From NCBI GenBank assembly GCA_027605045.1, contig JAQFWX010000015.1, positions 1,100,455-1,164,454 on the forward strand: a DNA stretch of 64,000 bases, given 5' to 3'. This document shows positions 11,680-23,690 of the stretch, in pieces. A program made the translations under genes and the position numbers. Position 1 is the stretch's first letter, and every line of letters starts with the position of its first letter. The notes beneath the pieces were generated by a model that saw nothing but the letters and a program-made list of their open reading frames with translations, was not told the origin of the DNA and did no database searches. This DNA is from Phallus indusiatus. Lineage: Eukaryota > Basidiomycota > Agaricomycetes > Phallales > Phallaceae.

Positions 11680-13207
11680 TTATCGGAAAGTCGCTAAGAT
11701 ATCCCCTCCACCTATTGTCGCGGGGCCTTTTCGCAATAACGGTGATGGAATAAACCGTGGCTGAGGAGGTGAAGGGAGTGATTCTCCCGATCTATCAATC
11801 GGTACGTCCGTCACCGAGACTTCTTCATCTGACGACGAGGTCGTCATATATGAAGTCGCAGTGAGCTGTTGAGAGGCTCGGTTTGCGCTGAATCGTGAGG
11901 GTTGATAAGTAGCGTTCGTAGGTTCATAACTGATTTGGTCAACCGCCGGGGTAGGACGAGATTCGAATTCGAATTCCAGCAGTGGAGCCGCCTGATAAAA
12001 CTGGGGACTTGGGGAAAGAGGCTCTCCTACACCACGTCGGATAACTTCATTATAGCTGTTGGTTCTTCTTCGTTTGCAAAATTTGAGCCAGAAGAAGAGG
12101 AGAATTGAGCATATCGCGATGCCTCCAACGGCCCCTACAACCCCCCCAACGATGCTCCCGACATGCGACGGACTTGTGTTGGTATTGCTGATTGATGGTG
12201 TTGGAGTTGATGTGGAATTCTCATGAGCTCCTGAGCTGGAACTCGTGGGCTTGGCGCCTGTATCTGAAGGAGAGGAACCGTTTGTGACGATCAGATACTC
12301 AAACGTAAATGGACTCTGTCCTGGCTTTCCGGTATATTTGGCAGAAAGAACGTGATTTCCCATCTTAAGCATCGGTGTTGTGAAAAGAAGTTGATTGAAT
12401 GCTGTGGACGAAAACGAATTCTGTAGACCCGGTATTTTAAAAGATGTGGAAGGTTGATTATCGACGGAAAATTCCCCCGAGGAGACATTGGTATGTGGGT
12501 TCGAAAAGGGAATATATCCATACCAAGCAAGTTGAACACCTGCATCGTTGAATTGGGATTAGGAACTCAAAGAAGGAACATTTAATACCATACCAATAAA
12601 TGTCACGTTAACAAGGCCCTCAGGATCAGTTGTTCCGTTTCGGATGCCTAGAGGTTTCCATCCGGAAATAAAATCGACCCTAGAATCGTTGTTCTCAATC
12701 AATATAAGAGAGTTATCCAGGGAGACATCTGGGGAAGGACTATATCGAAGAATGTCTAAATAGAACGGTGTTCCTTGTGAGGTTACGTTCACGACAAGTT
12801 CATGCGCGCCATCTGATATTTCTTCCTGCTGACACAATGTCTGCATGTTTTCGTCGTTGATAGAGGATACAGAGAATGTGTCAATGGGAATGCCATCGAT
12901 GGCGCAAACCCAGGAAGGATCATGTTTACTCTGCGCGGTATCGATTGTGCCAATCACAGATATTGACGAGCCTAGTTTTCAGGTAAAGTCTTATTCACGT
13001 AGGCTAATTAATGCCGAAGCGCTGACCTTTATACGGGAATATAAAACTGCTTGTGGTAGTAGTCCTGTGTAACGATGGAGAGAACGGTTGACCATTGATA
13101 GAATTTACAAGACTATCGACCGTGGATGCTTGCACGATGTTCCAATCGCCGACGTAGGTTATATTGTCATTATCGTTTGTAACAATAATCATGCCATCTT
13201 GAGACAT
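11680..13207 (-). CDS. Single-pass membrane protein with two extracellular sandwich-like segments
   Basis: Exons (minus): 13207-13027, 12971-12594, 12539-11680, with 55- and 54-nt introns that keep the frame; about 470 residues. The N-terminal half has two segments of the type common in Agaricomycete surface proteins: one around ITYVGDWNIV, and one around VDFISGWKPLG and VQLAWYGYIPF, the latter followed by the FTTPMLKMGNHVLSAKY pattern. A Ser/Thr-rich stalk precedes one hydrophobic helix (SIVGGVVGAVGGIAICSILL), a basic stop-transfer KFCKRRR, and a long Ser/Pro-rich tail ending ATIGGGDILATFR. No classical signal peptide is visible, so the start could be further upstream. Function unknown; cell-surface sensing or adhesion is only an inference. 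Confidence 0.8.
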
Positions 13208-14317
13208 TTGGGAGAAAGAGGTTTATAAAAGTCAAAAGAAGGTGAGAGAAAAATGTTCGTATGATGGGTACTGTCAATGAGGAATATTAACCGCGGCAAC
13301 TCGCCATATTATGCATGATGCCAGGTACCATGGGATAGTACTTTGGCTCCAGCCCACAGACGGCACAGCAACCATCTAGTTCATGTGAGAATAAAGATAC
13401 AAATGAGCTGTCCGTTTGATAACTTCTCAAGTGAGACGGGGGCATCACGACTACTAAAGGTCAATCAGAGGTCCATGGTCCATGATCGCAGGCGCCCCCA
13501 AATAAGGGATGTGGCAGATTGTTCAATTCAATATCAATGATAGTTCAGAAACTGTAGCGTCGAGATAAAGCCCCTCTATGTGATTATTATGGACAGTAAC
13601 AGAGATTATGTTTGCCGATATTAGTCAGTGTGTTGTCAAGGTTTCCCCAGGTACTTCGCTTAAAGACCCAATCATCACTAAATATAGATCACTGCAGGCA
13701 TTTCAGAGTTTTCGGCTAGGGAAAAGCTTGGGAAAATCATGAACCAAGAACTTCTTGTTTCAATGTTCACGACGTGGGAAAACTGTGATCGTAGTATTAG
13801 TTTAGTTAATGTTTACGAGGTGGGGAAAAGTTTGGGTAATCAGTTACACTGACATTGTAATAACAGAGAACAAACATTGCTAAAAATATATTTTCTTCCT
13901 TTGTTTTCTCCTCGAGAAAATTCATTTTTCCCTCAGCACTTTCCCACGATTTTCCCCACCTGTAAATCTCCGGGTGAACCCTAAAATAACTTAGGGAAAA
14001 CAAAGGACAAAGTGGCTGTTTATTTAGGCTGTGTTTATGCCGAAAACTTGGCGTAAACATAGAGGAAATACTTTGTAAGCTCACTGTTATAATTAGGTTT
14101 TTCTTTGTGGGAAAATATTTTGGAATCCTCAGATCAACAAAGGCTTTGCCAGAATGGGAAAACTAAAAATATACATCTGTTTTCCTCACGATTTATCGAG
14201 GGCTTTTCCCAAAGTTTTCCACAGCTGGTTTACCATGACTGGACAATGATTTTCATCAAGATTTACATGGCACAGAAAACATATAACATATGGGAAAAAA
14301 GCCCAAAGTTTGTTCAA
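13208..14317. other. Gene-less AT-rich region with gggaaaa/ttttccc motifs
   Basis: No coding signal. gggaaaa and ttttccc words recur, and there is one clear short inverted repeat (tgtttatgcc ... ggcgtaaaca, about 14032-14059), suggestive of an old non-autonomous element. No terminal repeats or target duplication could be defined. The first part contains the promoter of the membrane-protein gene. Confidence 0.4.
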
Positions 14318-14525
14318 CCTTTTCCTAAACTTTGTTTAGGAAAAATACCCAACTTTGTTCAGTATTTTCACTAACTTTGTTCAGTATTTTTCCCGACATT
14401 GTTTAGTATTTTCTCTAACTTTGTTCAAACTGTTCCTCGACTTTGTTGAGTATTTTTCCTAACTTTGTTCAAACCTTTTCCTCAACTTTGTTCAAACCTT
14501 TTCCTCAGCTTTGTTCAAACTTTTC
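14318..14525. repeat. Degenerate short tandem repeat, unit about 22-26 bp
   Basis: About eight units built on actttgttcaa or actttgttcag followed by ccttttcct or tattttcc succeed each other. Units vary by substitution and length. It is low-complexity, T-rich on this strand and non-coding. Confidence 0.8.
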
Positions 14526-16160
14526 TCACAAAATTTTCAAATAATAGGTTTTTTCCTTCACTTCTGGGATCGTCGCGCATGGGTCCAAAGTAAGTAAAGA
14601 TGCTTCGTCTCGTCGTTTCGCTTTGACTCAATACAAGGATAACCACGCAGGGTCAGCTCTTCCCATTCATCGTTAATACTGCAATTGTGCGCGGCCTAGT
14701 AAAAGTTGACAAAAATAGTAATAGTAATCGCGGAAGCAATTACAAAATGTATATAGTACTTGAAAGTTGCCGCCCAAACGCTAAGCGTTTGAACAGCGTA
14801 TTCTCTAATACTCAGGAGTCATAGTCTGATTTCTGACAAAAGTCCCACGAGTCGTGTTTGATACCTCAGAGGTGCCATGACAGTGAATGAAAGCTGGGGA
14901 TAGGATTCTGGAGGCTGAAATGAAACAGTGTGTGCGCGGACAGTACAGTACGACAATATGAAATAATTCCGATCAAGCTAATTCTTTCCTCTCTAAGTCG
15001 TGCTACAACCGGGTGATCTTCTCCAGGCATTCTCTGGTTGATGGGCTCTCTCGGGACGGCACAAACGGGCTTGTAACATGAAGCGAGAGCGTGGAATGGG
15101 AATTCTGGGTGGGAATGGAAAAATCTTTGTGATGCACAGAGTTCCTTCGTCGGACAGTGTCTCGTGGTACGTGCAAACGGGAACAACATGCAAACTCATG
15201 CAAAACGTTCCAAGCCAAGCTGAATCTTCTTGTCTATAGGCGCTGGTTGGGAACGATGCAGTCTTTCTAAGACTTTTGATTCTACGAGTGACTTGACAAT
15301 GACGGCCAATAAGGTAGCGAAAGAAACATGCAAATTCGAGGACTGGCTAATGAATGGACTCTGGATTTCCGATGAGACCAAGCAACTCGTAAGTACGGTA
15401 GCCCAAAATCTTCCAAAACAAATTGATCCTTCTCCAGTCAAACAAGACCCGTTCTTGATGATCCTTTTCCGGCTCAAACTCGATAACAGGCAACCCCTTC
15501 ACAGGTAATGTGGCTACAAGAACTCTTGAAATTCTGACGATGGCAGTGTACTGATTCGCGATTTGAGACAGGCACGCGGACTCTAGCAGTGAAACTGGTG
15601 TAAGTATTCTCGTAAAACGATACAACGCAATGTTCGTGAAAAAGTTTCGAGGCGTCTGAATCCCAACTAACTCCTCGTTCCTAGGTTCGGTGATTTTCTT
15701 CAAAACCAACGGTCGCAAATCTATTATTCTGGAGTTTCATAGGCGATTCCTCGAGCAAAGGTTGAAAACAATCGAAAAGAGCGAAGATAGATAAGGTGGG
15801 CCAGCAGGCAAACTGCGAGAATGAAATATGTATTCTTTGCTGCACTATTTTTGTGTCTCGAATGATAACTGCTTTACATCTTGTAGGGACTTTTTATGTA
15901 TTGAGTCACAGTTGCGACTTCGACAAGGCTTGCAGGAAATTCTCCACTAGAGGGCAGCTTCGCCGACGGGATGGACGATCCGGTACAACAATTCTAAATG
16001 ATTCGACTTGAGGGAGAGTCAGTATAAAGTAATGTAGTTTAAAGATGTAACGTAAGTTTGAAAAGAATCAGGATAAAAGGGATTTTGAACGATTAGGCGA
16101 CGATTAACTTGAGTGACTTAGGACAGATGTAAAAGTGAGCTTACTGTTTTCTGCTTGACA
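14526..16160. other. No confident gene; possible intron remnants near 15389-15685
   Basis: Several good plus-strand splice signals occur (GTAAGTACGG at about 15390, GTAATGTGG at about 15508, GTAAGTATTC at about 15601 with branch-like ctaact and acceptor cctag). A continuous frame through all of them could not be assembled: each reading hits a stop. The 123-codon minus-strand ORF at 15347-15718 has no recognisable family. This may be a decayed or non-coding transcribed locus. Confidence 0.3.
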
Positions 16161-16164
16161 GACC

Positions 16165-16505
16165 CTCGCTATATAAAATCTCCCAGCTCTCTCTATACAA
16201 TCTCTAAAAAAATCTCCAGAATCTCCTTTTATAAAATCTTCAGAATCTTGTTCTATAAAATCTCTATGATCTCTTTCAGAGAAATCTCCAGGGATCTTGT
16301 TCCATAAGATCTCCAAAAAAATCTCAAGAATCTCTTTCTATGAAATTCCCAAATCTCTATCAGATCTCTCGGATCTCTGGAAAATTTTTTCTAAATCTCT
16401 TTTTGTAAATCTCTATAATCTCTTCCAAAATAATCCCAGTATCTCTTTCTATAAAATCTCCACCTCTCTATAAAATCTCCACCTCTCTATAAAATCTCCT
16501 GCTCT
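16165..16505. repeat. Degenerate repeat of ctataaaatctccagaatctctttt type
   Basis: About a dozen irregular units of 22-30 bp combine tctataaaatctcc with aatctcttt. The last two units (ctctataaaatctccac) are nearly identical. The minus-strand ORF over it simply translates the repeat (GDF-rich peptide) and is not a gene. Confidence 0.8.
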
Positions 16506-16905
16506 CGATTGAAACCTAACTACTCCCTTTGTAATCTTCAGCTTTATAAAGGAAGCGCACGAAGAGCACCCTAACGACATGCAGAGTGCCGCCGGCTTCG
16601 TAGAGGAGGCAACGAAGTAGTAGACGACGCGGAACCTGCATTACTATTATATTGTTATTACCGGAAGATGACGCCACACCGGAAGAAGGACCCGTGCGTA
16701 GAGGTCATCACCCCAAGACTGTACATCTCTATCCCTTCTCTTTTTCGAGCTTGGTGTACCAGCAACACAACCATTATTGTTCCTATTATTACCACGTCGT
16801 CTCCTTCCTTTCGTTGGTGCAGCTTCAGACACACTACCAGTACTCCCCCCCCCAATCTTCATCTTTCACAACAATAAAACTATTCATATTATTTCCACCA
16901 GCACC

Positions 16906-17361
16906 ATGTCCTCCTCTTCTTTTCGTCTCCCTGGGAGCAATGGCACCTCCATTCTCCCCGAATTGCTACGCCCTCTCAAGTATCTTTTAAAGGATTATTT
17001 TGCAAAGAGCCGCGCACCCCTGTCCAACGCTCAGAATCCACGCCTCTGCCTCACATTACGAACCCACATGCCAATAACATCGAATCTCCAAGTAATTGTA
17101 TGGCTGCGTTACTCCGTGAACGGATCGCCTGTCGCCACGTATACGCTAATGAAGGACCCTCCAGAACATGATTCGGAGACCTCGCTGCTGTCTTATGGCG
17201 CTAGAAGAGAGAAGTTAGCTCGAGTTGAAGAGTCTCGTGCCATCGTACCTAGCTCGGCGCAATTCGTTTACGCTAGCCCACGTCAGACATCTAATCTCCA
17301 AAGTTCAGCATTCAGTCCTTTTCCATCCCCAGAATTCCCGCCGTCTTCGCATCGTTATTGA
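16906..17361 (+). CDS. Hypothetical 151-codon ORF with strong start context
   Basis: The ATG at 16906 sits in gcaccATGtcc, a good fungal start context, preceded by a pyrimidine-rich leader. The product begins MSSSSFRLPGSNGTS and has a moderately hydrophobic central part (SNLQVIVWLRYSV) and a Ser/Pro-rich C-terminus. No known family. The length and context are better than chance ORFs nearby, but codon use is unremarkable and no intron supports it. Treat as tentative. Confidence 0.3.
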   Translation: MSSSSFRLPGSNGTSILPELLRPLKYLLKDYFAKSRAPLSNAQNPRLCLTLRTHMPITSNLQVIVWLRYSVNGSPVATYTLMKDPPEHDSETSLLSYGARREKLARVEESRAIVPSSAQFVYASPRQTSNLQSSAFSPFPSPEFPPSSHRY

Positions 17362-19259
17362 TGCCTAAAACAGTCAGCAGGCTCTGTTATGAATGGAAAG
17401 ATAGTCAGTCATGGACGAAGCGCACCAGCATCTGCGTTAGGAGAAACCTGTATTACGTATTGGTATGGATCAGTGGAGCCTAGCATCGCGGTCATTTTCA
17501 AGCAAGAACATCTACAAAAGGATGTACCAACGTTTCTACCTTGATTCGAAAACTGCGCCGTTGCTTCAGTGCAACAGTCGTATTGGCAGTGTCGCCTATA
17601 AACGATTTGTTCACGACTAGTACAGTAGCAATGGTTAAACACAAAAGGTCATCAAGTCGAGGAAAGAATTGCATACCAGTAGTCTTCCTCACAGCTGTGT
17701 TGCCCATCAGTTTTCCCCCATTTGCCATTGGGCGACGCTTGTGCCTGATGAAGAAGATCCGCAAATTGCTTTAGTCTGGTCATGGACGGACCCTCCTATA
17801 ACATCATTGGCTGAAGAATTGTTCGCGTCGTTCGCATTTATGCAATGTACCTTAGACAGGTGGCGTCATTGGAACCATCTGCACTGGCTATAAAAACTTG
17901 TATTAGACACGGGAAGTGGAATAAACGGAGAGAAATCGTACCCGTGGAAACGTATGCCGCGTGTCAACATTCAGTTTAGCTAGTCTCTTCTCCGATGTTA
18001 TCATTCCAAGTCAAGAATTCACGCATTCCCATTTTCGAATCGTTATTGCACAATTGTGTACTGAGTTCGGCAGCCACCGTTAGGCTCCAATCGTAACAAT
18101 TCCAGAGAAGGACCTACCAACAATCGCACAAGAAGAAACTTACCTTGTGTTGATCATCGTCAGACCTCTTTCCAGCTATTCCATCCCCTAACACGCCTCT
18201 GCTGTCTTCAAAGTGCCTTTTCGAAGGTATATATTACGGTCCGCGAGTTAGATAGAAGCAATAAGACGACGTCGAGGTGATTGCTAAAGTTTGAATAAGT
18301 TGTCTGGCTGTCCTAAATTTGTCGTTACCAGCCAAGATTTACTTACTAGAGGATTGCGCCACGAGGAATACCTGTACATGCGGCATGGCGGCACTAGTGC
18401 ACCCCAAACAGACGAATATCCAGCGTGAACTAACCGAAACATTATGGTACCAGTCAATGTGAGTCCTTTACATGCTTCAAGAAATAAGAAATGACTTGCC
18501 TGAGCAATGCGCCACATGGAATACCCGGTACAGGCCGCATCATGGGGTGACATGTGACATCTTGGTAGGGGTAAGCGAGGGTCGTAGGTAAGTACTAGAG
18601 GCACCCAAGGTCGCCAACTCCCTTGCATGTAGGATGGAGCGTAGTAACAGTTTCTTGTAGATTGTCTGAAAACTAATTCACCCACGCCAATTATTTTATC
18701 AATACTGGTATTTAATATTCACCTGAGAATTACGAAAATTACGAAAACACATGAATTTTCTCCTACGACTATCCTCATGTGTCACATCCCGGAAACAAGA
18801 ATTAGTTATCTAAGATAAAGTTTATATGTTGCACTTAAAAGATCAACCCATCTAATACCCGAATTGCTTGAAGCCACACTTCTAAGATTAGTTTGAAGTA
18901 AACCTGCAAAACGTGCTTCCGCCGCAAGCAACAAAACATCTGTAACCCACTACCCAATGTCGTGGCGCAAGAGTTTAATAAGATATCTGTTCTTTCATGA
19001 CCACTCAACCAGTCAGTAGAAACGCACTATACTTGACAAGGAGGAAATGTCAGTACCACGCCACGTCGGATTTCAAGATGAATACCATCTGGCTGGCGTG
19101 GAAACTGAATCCATGGTTTTCATACTTCTCCAAAGCGCAATCGACATGACAGATCACAGTCCCCTTTCACCCATATGTGCTAGGAAACGAGGCAAACAAC
19201 ATATTTTAATCTCACAACGGCTTTTCATAGACGTGAGCGCGTGTAACATGGTCGTTGTT
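17362..19259. other. Gene-poor stretch with a short direct repeat
   Basis: No gene could be supported. A roughly 35-bp imperfect direct repeat (gcgccac..ggaatacc..gtaca..g.cgcat) occurs near 18355 and near 18510; the 133-codon minus-strand ORF that spans both is probably incidental. Confidence 0.35.
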
Positions 19260-19450
19260 TATAAGATATGCTTACTGAAACGGGACTGCAGAATGGTTTT
19301 GATAGGGTTGCTCTTACACAAAACCACTTGGATGCATCTCAAATGCCCGTGAACCTTTAATAGATGTTATGACGTGGTGAACTTCTCAACGCGCAGAGTA
19401 TCAGCCAGGACGACACGCGATGAGATGATTACAACCCAGGCTAGATAAAG
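19260..19450 (+). repeat. Diverged repeat, copy 1
   Basis: Shares an ordered set of matches with 23465-23690: ggactgcagaat, ggatgcatctc, ttatgacgtg and cccaggctagataaa. Identity between anchors is low, so this looks like an old dispersed duplication of unknown type. Confidence 0.4.
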
Positions 19451-20577
19451 CTTGTAGTATCTCAGCCAGCGACACAAAACCAAAGCTTACGTTTCCCAAC
19501 AATCATGTAAAAAATGGCAACGCCTGTGATCCTCCGATGTAGAACTTGAGGTCGGTGACACTTTGGAGTCGACAGAACGTAGCATGTTCATTCACGGAGA
19601 CGAAAAACTCTTCGATATCCCATAAAATGACAATCGACGCTTCAAAACCATGAGCAGTCAGTCCAACAATCATCGATCCGATCTTGCAAAACCGGCTAAC
19701 GGGGACTGGCACTGTTCAATGCGGACGTTGCCCTTTCGGGCTCGAATATGTGATATTTTGCAGAAGGAAGTCGGTGACATGGCTGGTAAAGATATAGACA
19801 GTCGCTCGAACAAATGATGTCCATTACGGTCTGAGGAAAACGTTCTTAAGAACAAGTATCGAACATGGAGTCAGAAAGGTCTCTTTAACAATGAAAACGC
19901 TGCGAAACTGAATCGGTATGAGCCTTGATCGCAGCCTGAGTTTGATAGCTTGATCATCGACTAAGGAAGGACGCTCCCCTCGCGTTGACGTCAGGCCATT
20001 CGTTCCAGCGATGGTGTATCACACATGTCACGGTCACGTATGGTGAGACAGAAACAAATATATACAAACAAGTGTCAAATTCTACGGGCAGAGCCCTTGC
20101 TACATGCAAGGGAACACTGCCGAGTTGTTGCGAAAACCGTGTACGGCCCTAAAACTAGCGAGCTTATGATATTTCAGCGCGAAAAAAGATCGAAGGTGGT
20201 ATTTTACCAAACGTGCTGCCAATTAGTCGGGAAAGCCATACCTCTCGAGACAAAGGTGGCGGGAACAATAGCGTGGGCCCTTTCGCCCGATTGATGGAAT
20301 ATCTAAGCCTAAGTCATTTATCAATTAAAGAACGATAAACAAACAAAACATATCATCCTGAATGTCTTGTTTTCGCGTAAGCTGTAGTGAGAGTGGTTAT
20401 GGTTTTATTTTAGTCTTGAGAGAAGACCTTGAATACAAAACCTGTTAGTCGTGCTGACATAGTGCCAAGAGGGTTAATCACGGACATGGAGTACAGACTT
20501 CTTCGTTATTGTATACAATTTGGTAGAGAAACGAAAAACGAAATCTATGTTCTGGAAGCTCATACATTGGTATTATA
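19451..20577. other. No gene seen
   Basis: Short ORFs only, none with family features. Some weak similarity to the region right of 23690 continues (catgttc ... gaaaaac), suggesting the old duplication may extend here. Confidence 0.35.
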
Positions 20578-21561
20578 TTACATAAGTTTAAAATAAGAAG
20601 CCAGCGATGCTAGAAGTTCCCGAGTCTGATCAAGAAAAAAGGCAATGTATTGTTCGAAACAATCGTCGCATGTATTGTTGTTGACATTACGAGTCGCCTC
20701 CGAAAGTTGTTCCAAAGGATCGAAACGCTCAGGTACCGGTAATACTTTTGAGTTCTCAGCGGTTTTCAAAGACGTCAGGAGTTTGTCGATCTGGTCCTCA
20801 GCTTCGCGCATACAAGGGTTTGCCACGTTTGACAGTAAAAGACGTCTGCTACGCCTTGTAACCTTGTCATGGGGAATGCATTCCGGCACGGGTACGGTGT
20901 GTAGGCAAAATTGTGAAAGAGTTTGAATGATCTTTCGACGACCATAACTAACAGCACGGCTTTCAGAAGAATTGAGCTCATCCTTCAGCTCAACGCTACG
21001 AAAAGCTATGTTGAAATAACATGCTGCGGTTAGGTCTCTATAACCGGTTCTCTGAGAAAACCGAAGGAGAGCTAATATGTCACCCGAAGGGGCGACCTCC
21101 CTCAGACCGCGAATAAGCTCCCCTAAAGAAAAGATATTGCGTCTAATATCTTGATGGATAAGGGCGAACAACGTAGCGCCACCATATTTGAACGCCATCC
21201 GAACTACAGGGCAATAATCACTGATTGTTGCCGTAGCGTGTGGTGCGGTTGGAGTAACGCTGTGAAACATTGAGAGGTCGGGATAGGCGAAACATGAAGG
21301 TTCAACATACAATCCATTATAGATTAATTTAAGACCTGCGAGGAGTATATTAAGATCTTCGCGGGGAATCTCATAAGAGACATTCGTCGGGGTTCCCGTT
21401 CCCAAAGTAAAGTTGTAAATGGGAGTCAAATACGTTTGTACGAGAGTCGTACGCAAACGAAACACAGACGATCCACATATAAGCTGGAAGGTTCCATTGG
21501 TATGAAAGGAAATAGGATGATTTGTCAAGTTGAAAGTTTGGATCGTTGAATTATGAGCCAT
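20578..21561 (-). CDS. BTB/POZ-like domain protein
   Basis: Single exon of 327 codons from the ATG at 21561 (an upstream in-frame TTG is not a likely start). The N-terminal 100 residues follow the BTB/POZ layout of large Agaricomycete families: TFQLICGSSVFRLRTTLV at the first beta-strand/helix, then EDLNILLAGLKLIYNGLYV. A helical region follows with VVRMAFKYGGATLFALIHQD, the usual segment after the BTB fold, and a C-terminal half with conserved-looking Cys residues (NTCDDCFEQYIAFF). BTB domains mediate protein-protein interaction; these fungal families are large and mostly uncharacterised. The gene looks complete with no disruption. A TATA-like tatatttgc lies upstream on the minus strand near 21645. 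Confidence 0.75.
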   Translation of the reverse strand: MAHNSTIQTFNLTNHPISFHTNGTFQLICGSSVFRLRTTLVQTYLTPIYNFTLGTGTPTNVSYEIPREDLNILLAGLKLIYNGLYVEPSCFAYPDLSMFHSVTPTAPHATATISDYCPVVRMAFKYGGATLFALIHQDIRRNIFSLGELIRGLREVAPSGDILALLRFSQRTGYRDLTAACYFNIAFRSVELKDELNSSESRAVSYGRRKIIQTLSQFCLHTVPVPECIPHDKVTRRSRRLLLSNVANPCMREAEDQIDKLLTSLKTAENSKVLPVPERFDPLEQLSEATRNVNNNTCDDCFEQYIAFFLDQTRELLASLASYFKLM

Positions 21562-23464
21562 GGACAAAAAATTAGAAGAGCGTGGTACGAGTCTACTTGG
21601 ACTTGGTACTTACAGACCGTTAACGTTGAGCTAGGTTTTATACTGCAAATATATACCTGCCCCACGAGGTAATCGAGATAAAGGTAGAGCAAGGAAAGGG
21701 AATATCCATGAGCCACGACAAAGATTCTTTGTGTATTCTTTGTGCGTGAACAAGTCTGCAGCGGGAAAGCACGGCCGGAAGCCCAGGGCCCATTTCAATT
21801 AAGGATATTCAACCGAGCTCAGCCATTATATTGCCGAACTTTAATAATGCGTCGGCACAGGCGCTATTATAACAGGGTCTGCCGAGATTCCGTATATGTA
21901 TGTGTTCCTACGCATGCTATCTCTACAATGTCGTCTCGAGAGGGACGGTTGCTAGAAAGCTGAGACGAGCACGATAAAGATTGAGATGAGCTATATAATT
22001 CTTCCTAATGCGAATGTGTCGTCTCTTCCTTTGTCTCAAGTTCACCACCAATTATAGACAGCGTTAGATAGAGGACCCTGATGCCCGGACTTGACAAAAA
22101 TAGTAATGAGGTAGGCGAGGGCCGACTTTGCGGCAGGGACCAAAGCTTTTGACGGAATGGTATTAATTTCAAACTCCTATAATACAACCACGAAAATTCC
22201 TGCATCATAACTGACAATCGTCCTGATATAATTATAATTTTTAGAACTTAGTGTGCACAACTTACGAAATATCCTATCCAAACTCGAATCGTTAGAAGAT
22301 AGTACTGTTAGGGAAGTGGTGTCGGTTTCGGAAAAGTATATCTCTTTCTCAAACTTTGGAACATACGGTCGCGTTTTTCGACATTAGCAGTCTGAGGCTC
22401 TGTGTTGAAAAAAAAAACTTTGCCACTGACACCGATTTCGCAGGATTTTTGGTATATGTCTTGACGGAATCTGTTCATTTAAAATGAGAGAATGGCAGTC
22501 ACCGTCGACCGACATATCTTTTACCGGAATGTATTTATGGATAAATAAGATCCGGGCTTAAACTCGCGAGAAAAGCGAACCCACAATTCTTCTACTTCTC
22601 CAAAGCATTTATACCTCCATCTATTTTTGCCTTTATCTTCTGCAGCTTCTACGGACACTTGTTTGCAGCAATGTTCTTATCACATACCCTATACATCACC
22701 ACACCAGTCGTCTCCATCATCTTTACTGTCTCTTGCCTTTCACCCTTGGCTGACGTGCCCGGAGTGACCAATATGCAAAATATCTAAGCTCTGGAGCTTG
22801 TATATCGCTTGCACAATCCAGTTATATTCAGGTACTGCACGCTCAATACAGTCCGAACCATCTTCACATTGTCGATGCCTCGGCTGTGTCTACAGTCCTC
22901 GGAGCAAAATACTTCGAAAAAGCAAAACATAATACATATTCTTTCAACTAAGAAAATCTATGTTGCGCTCGACATGTAGCTTTTGATAGGTTACCAAGTT
23001 GTCGTACCGCTCGGTGGATTCGGAGCAATAGGTTGGCAATAGGTCTAATGGTCAATTTCCATGAAAGGTCTAGGATTGAGCTATGAACTCAGAAGAAATG
23101 CAAGGTGACTGTAGTATCTTCTCGAAACATTATCAATTCGTTTCTCTCCTCAATGAGAAGTAATCCACTCACAATCAGAGAGGCTTTAGTGGTGGACTTT
23201 TTGACGTCGAAATACGCTATTTGCCCTCTTTCCATACCATGCCGAAAAGGCTACAGTCACTTGGAATCACTGGGATTGTGTTAATTTTTTTCTTTAAGCG
23301 TTTAGACTAAGAAACACCCACGTAGATCAACCATGACATTAAACCTGAATGAAAGAAAATAAGAGGTTGGAGATGAGAAAATGCATTGCTAAATCTGAAC
23401 GTATGCCAAAAGAGAAGAATACAGTGACTGATTGATCATGGTAGTTTGACAGCTATAACTCAAT
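21562..23464. other. Gene-poor stretch; possible start of a small gene near 22670
   Basis: At about 22560-22670 there is a promoter-like arrangement (tttatac, pyrimidine-rich leader, gcagcaATGttc) followed by a 38-codon ORF with a hydrophobic start resembling a signal peptide (MFLSHTLYITTPVV). No downstream exon could be joined convincingly. The rest shows nothing recognisable. Confidence 0.25.
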
Positions 23465-23690
23465 TCAATTTATTAAATACGCTTACTTAAATGGAACTGC
23501 AGAATAATGTTAAGGGGGCTGTACACAACACTGCGCACACACAACCATCTGGATATATCTCCAAAATGTCATAATAGAGGTTTATGACGTGAAGCAATCC
23601 CGAGAAGGGCAATTGTACTACGCAGGCACGACCTAGATTTCAAAATCACTAGAACGGTTGTATCCCAGGTCAGATAAATCCTTAACATCA
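23465..23690 (+). repeat. Diverged repeat, copy 2
   Basis: Partner of 19260-19450: ggaactgcagaat, ggatatatctcc, tttatgacgtg and tcccaggtcagataaat occur in the same order and strand. Non-coding. Confidence 0.4.

Noticed and set aside
14866..15218. Overlapping minus-strand ORFs of 68-107 codons
   Set aside because: No family features, no splice support, three overlapping frames equally open.
15230..15718. Candidate spliced gene or 123-codon minus ORF
   Set aside because: Good splice-like sites exist, but no combination gives a continuous frame, and no family is recognisable.
16104..16316. 70-codon minus-strand ORF with GDF repeats
   Set aside because: It is the translation of a degenerate simple repeat.
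18284..18685. 133-codon minus-strand ORF
   Set aside because: It spans a short direct repeat and shows no domain; composition is not convincing for coding.
22670..22960. Possible small secreted or ricin-like lectin gene
   Set aside because: A promoter-like start and a hydrophobic N-terminus are present, but the following exons do not join and the resemblance to a beta-trefoil is too weak.
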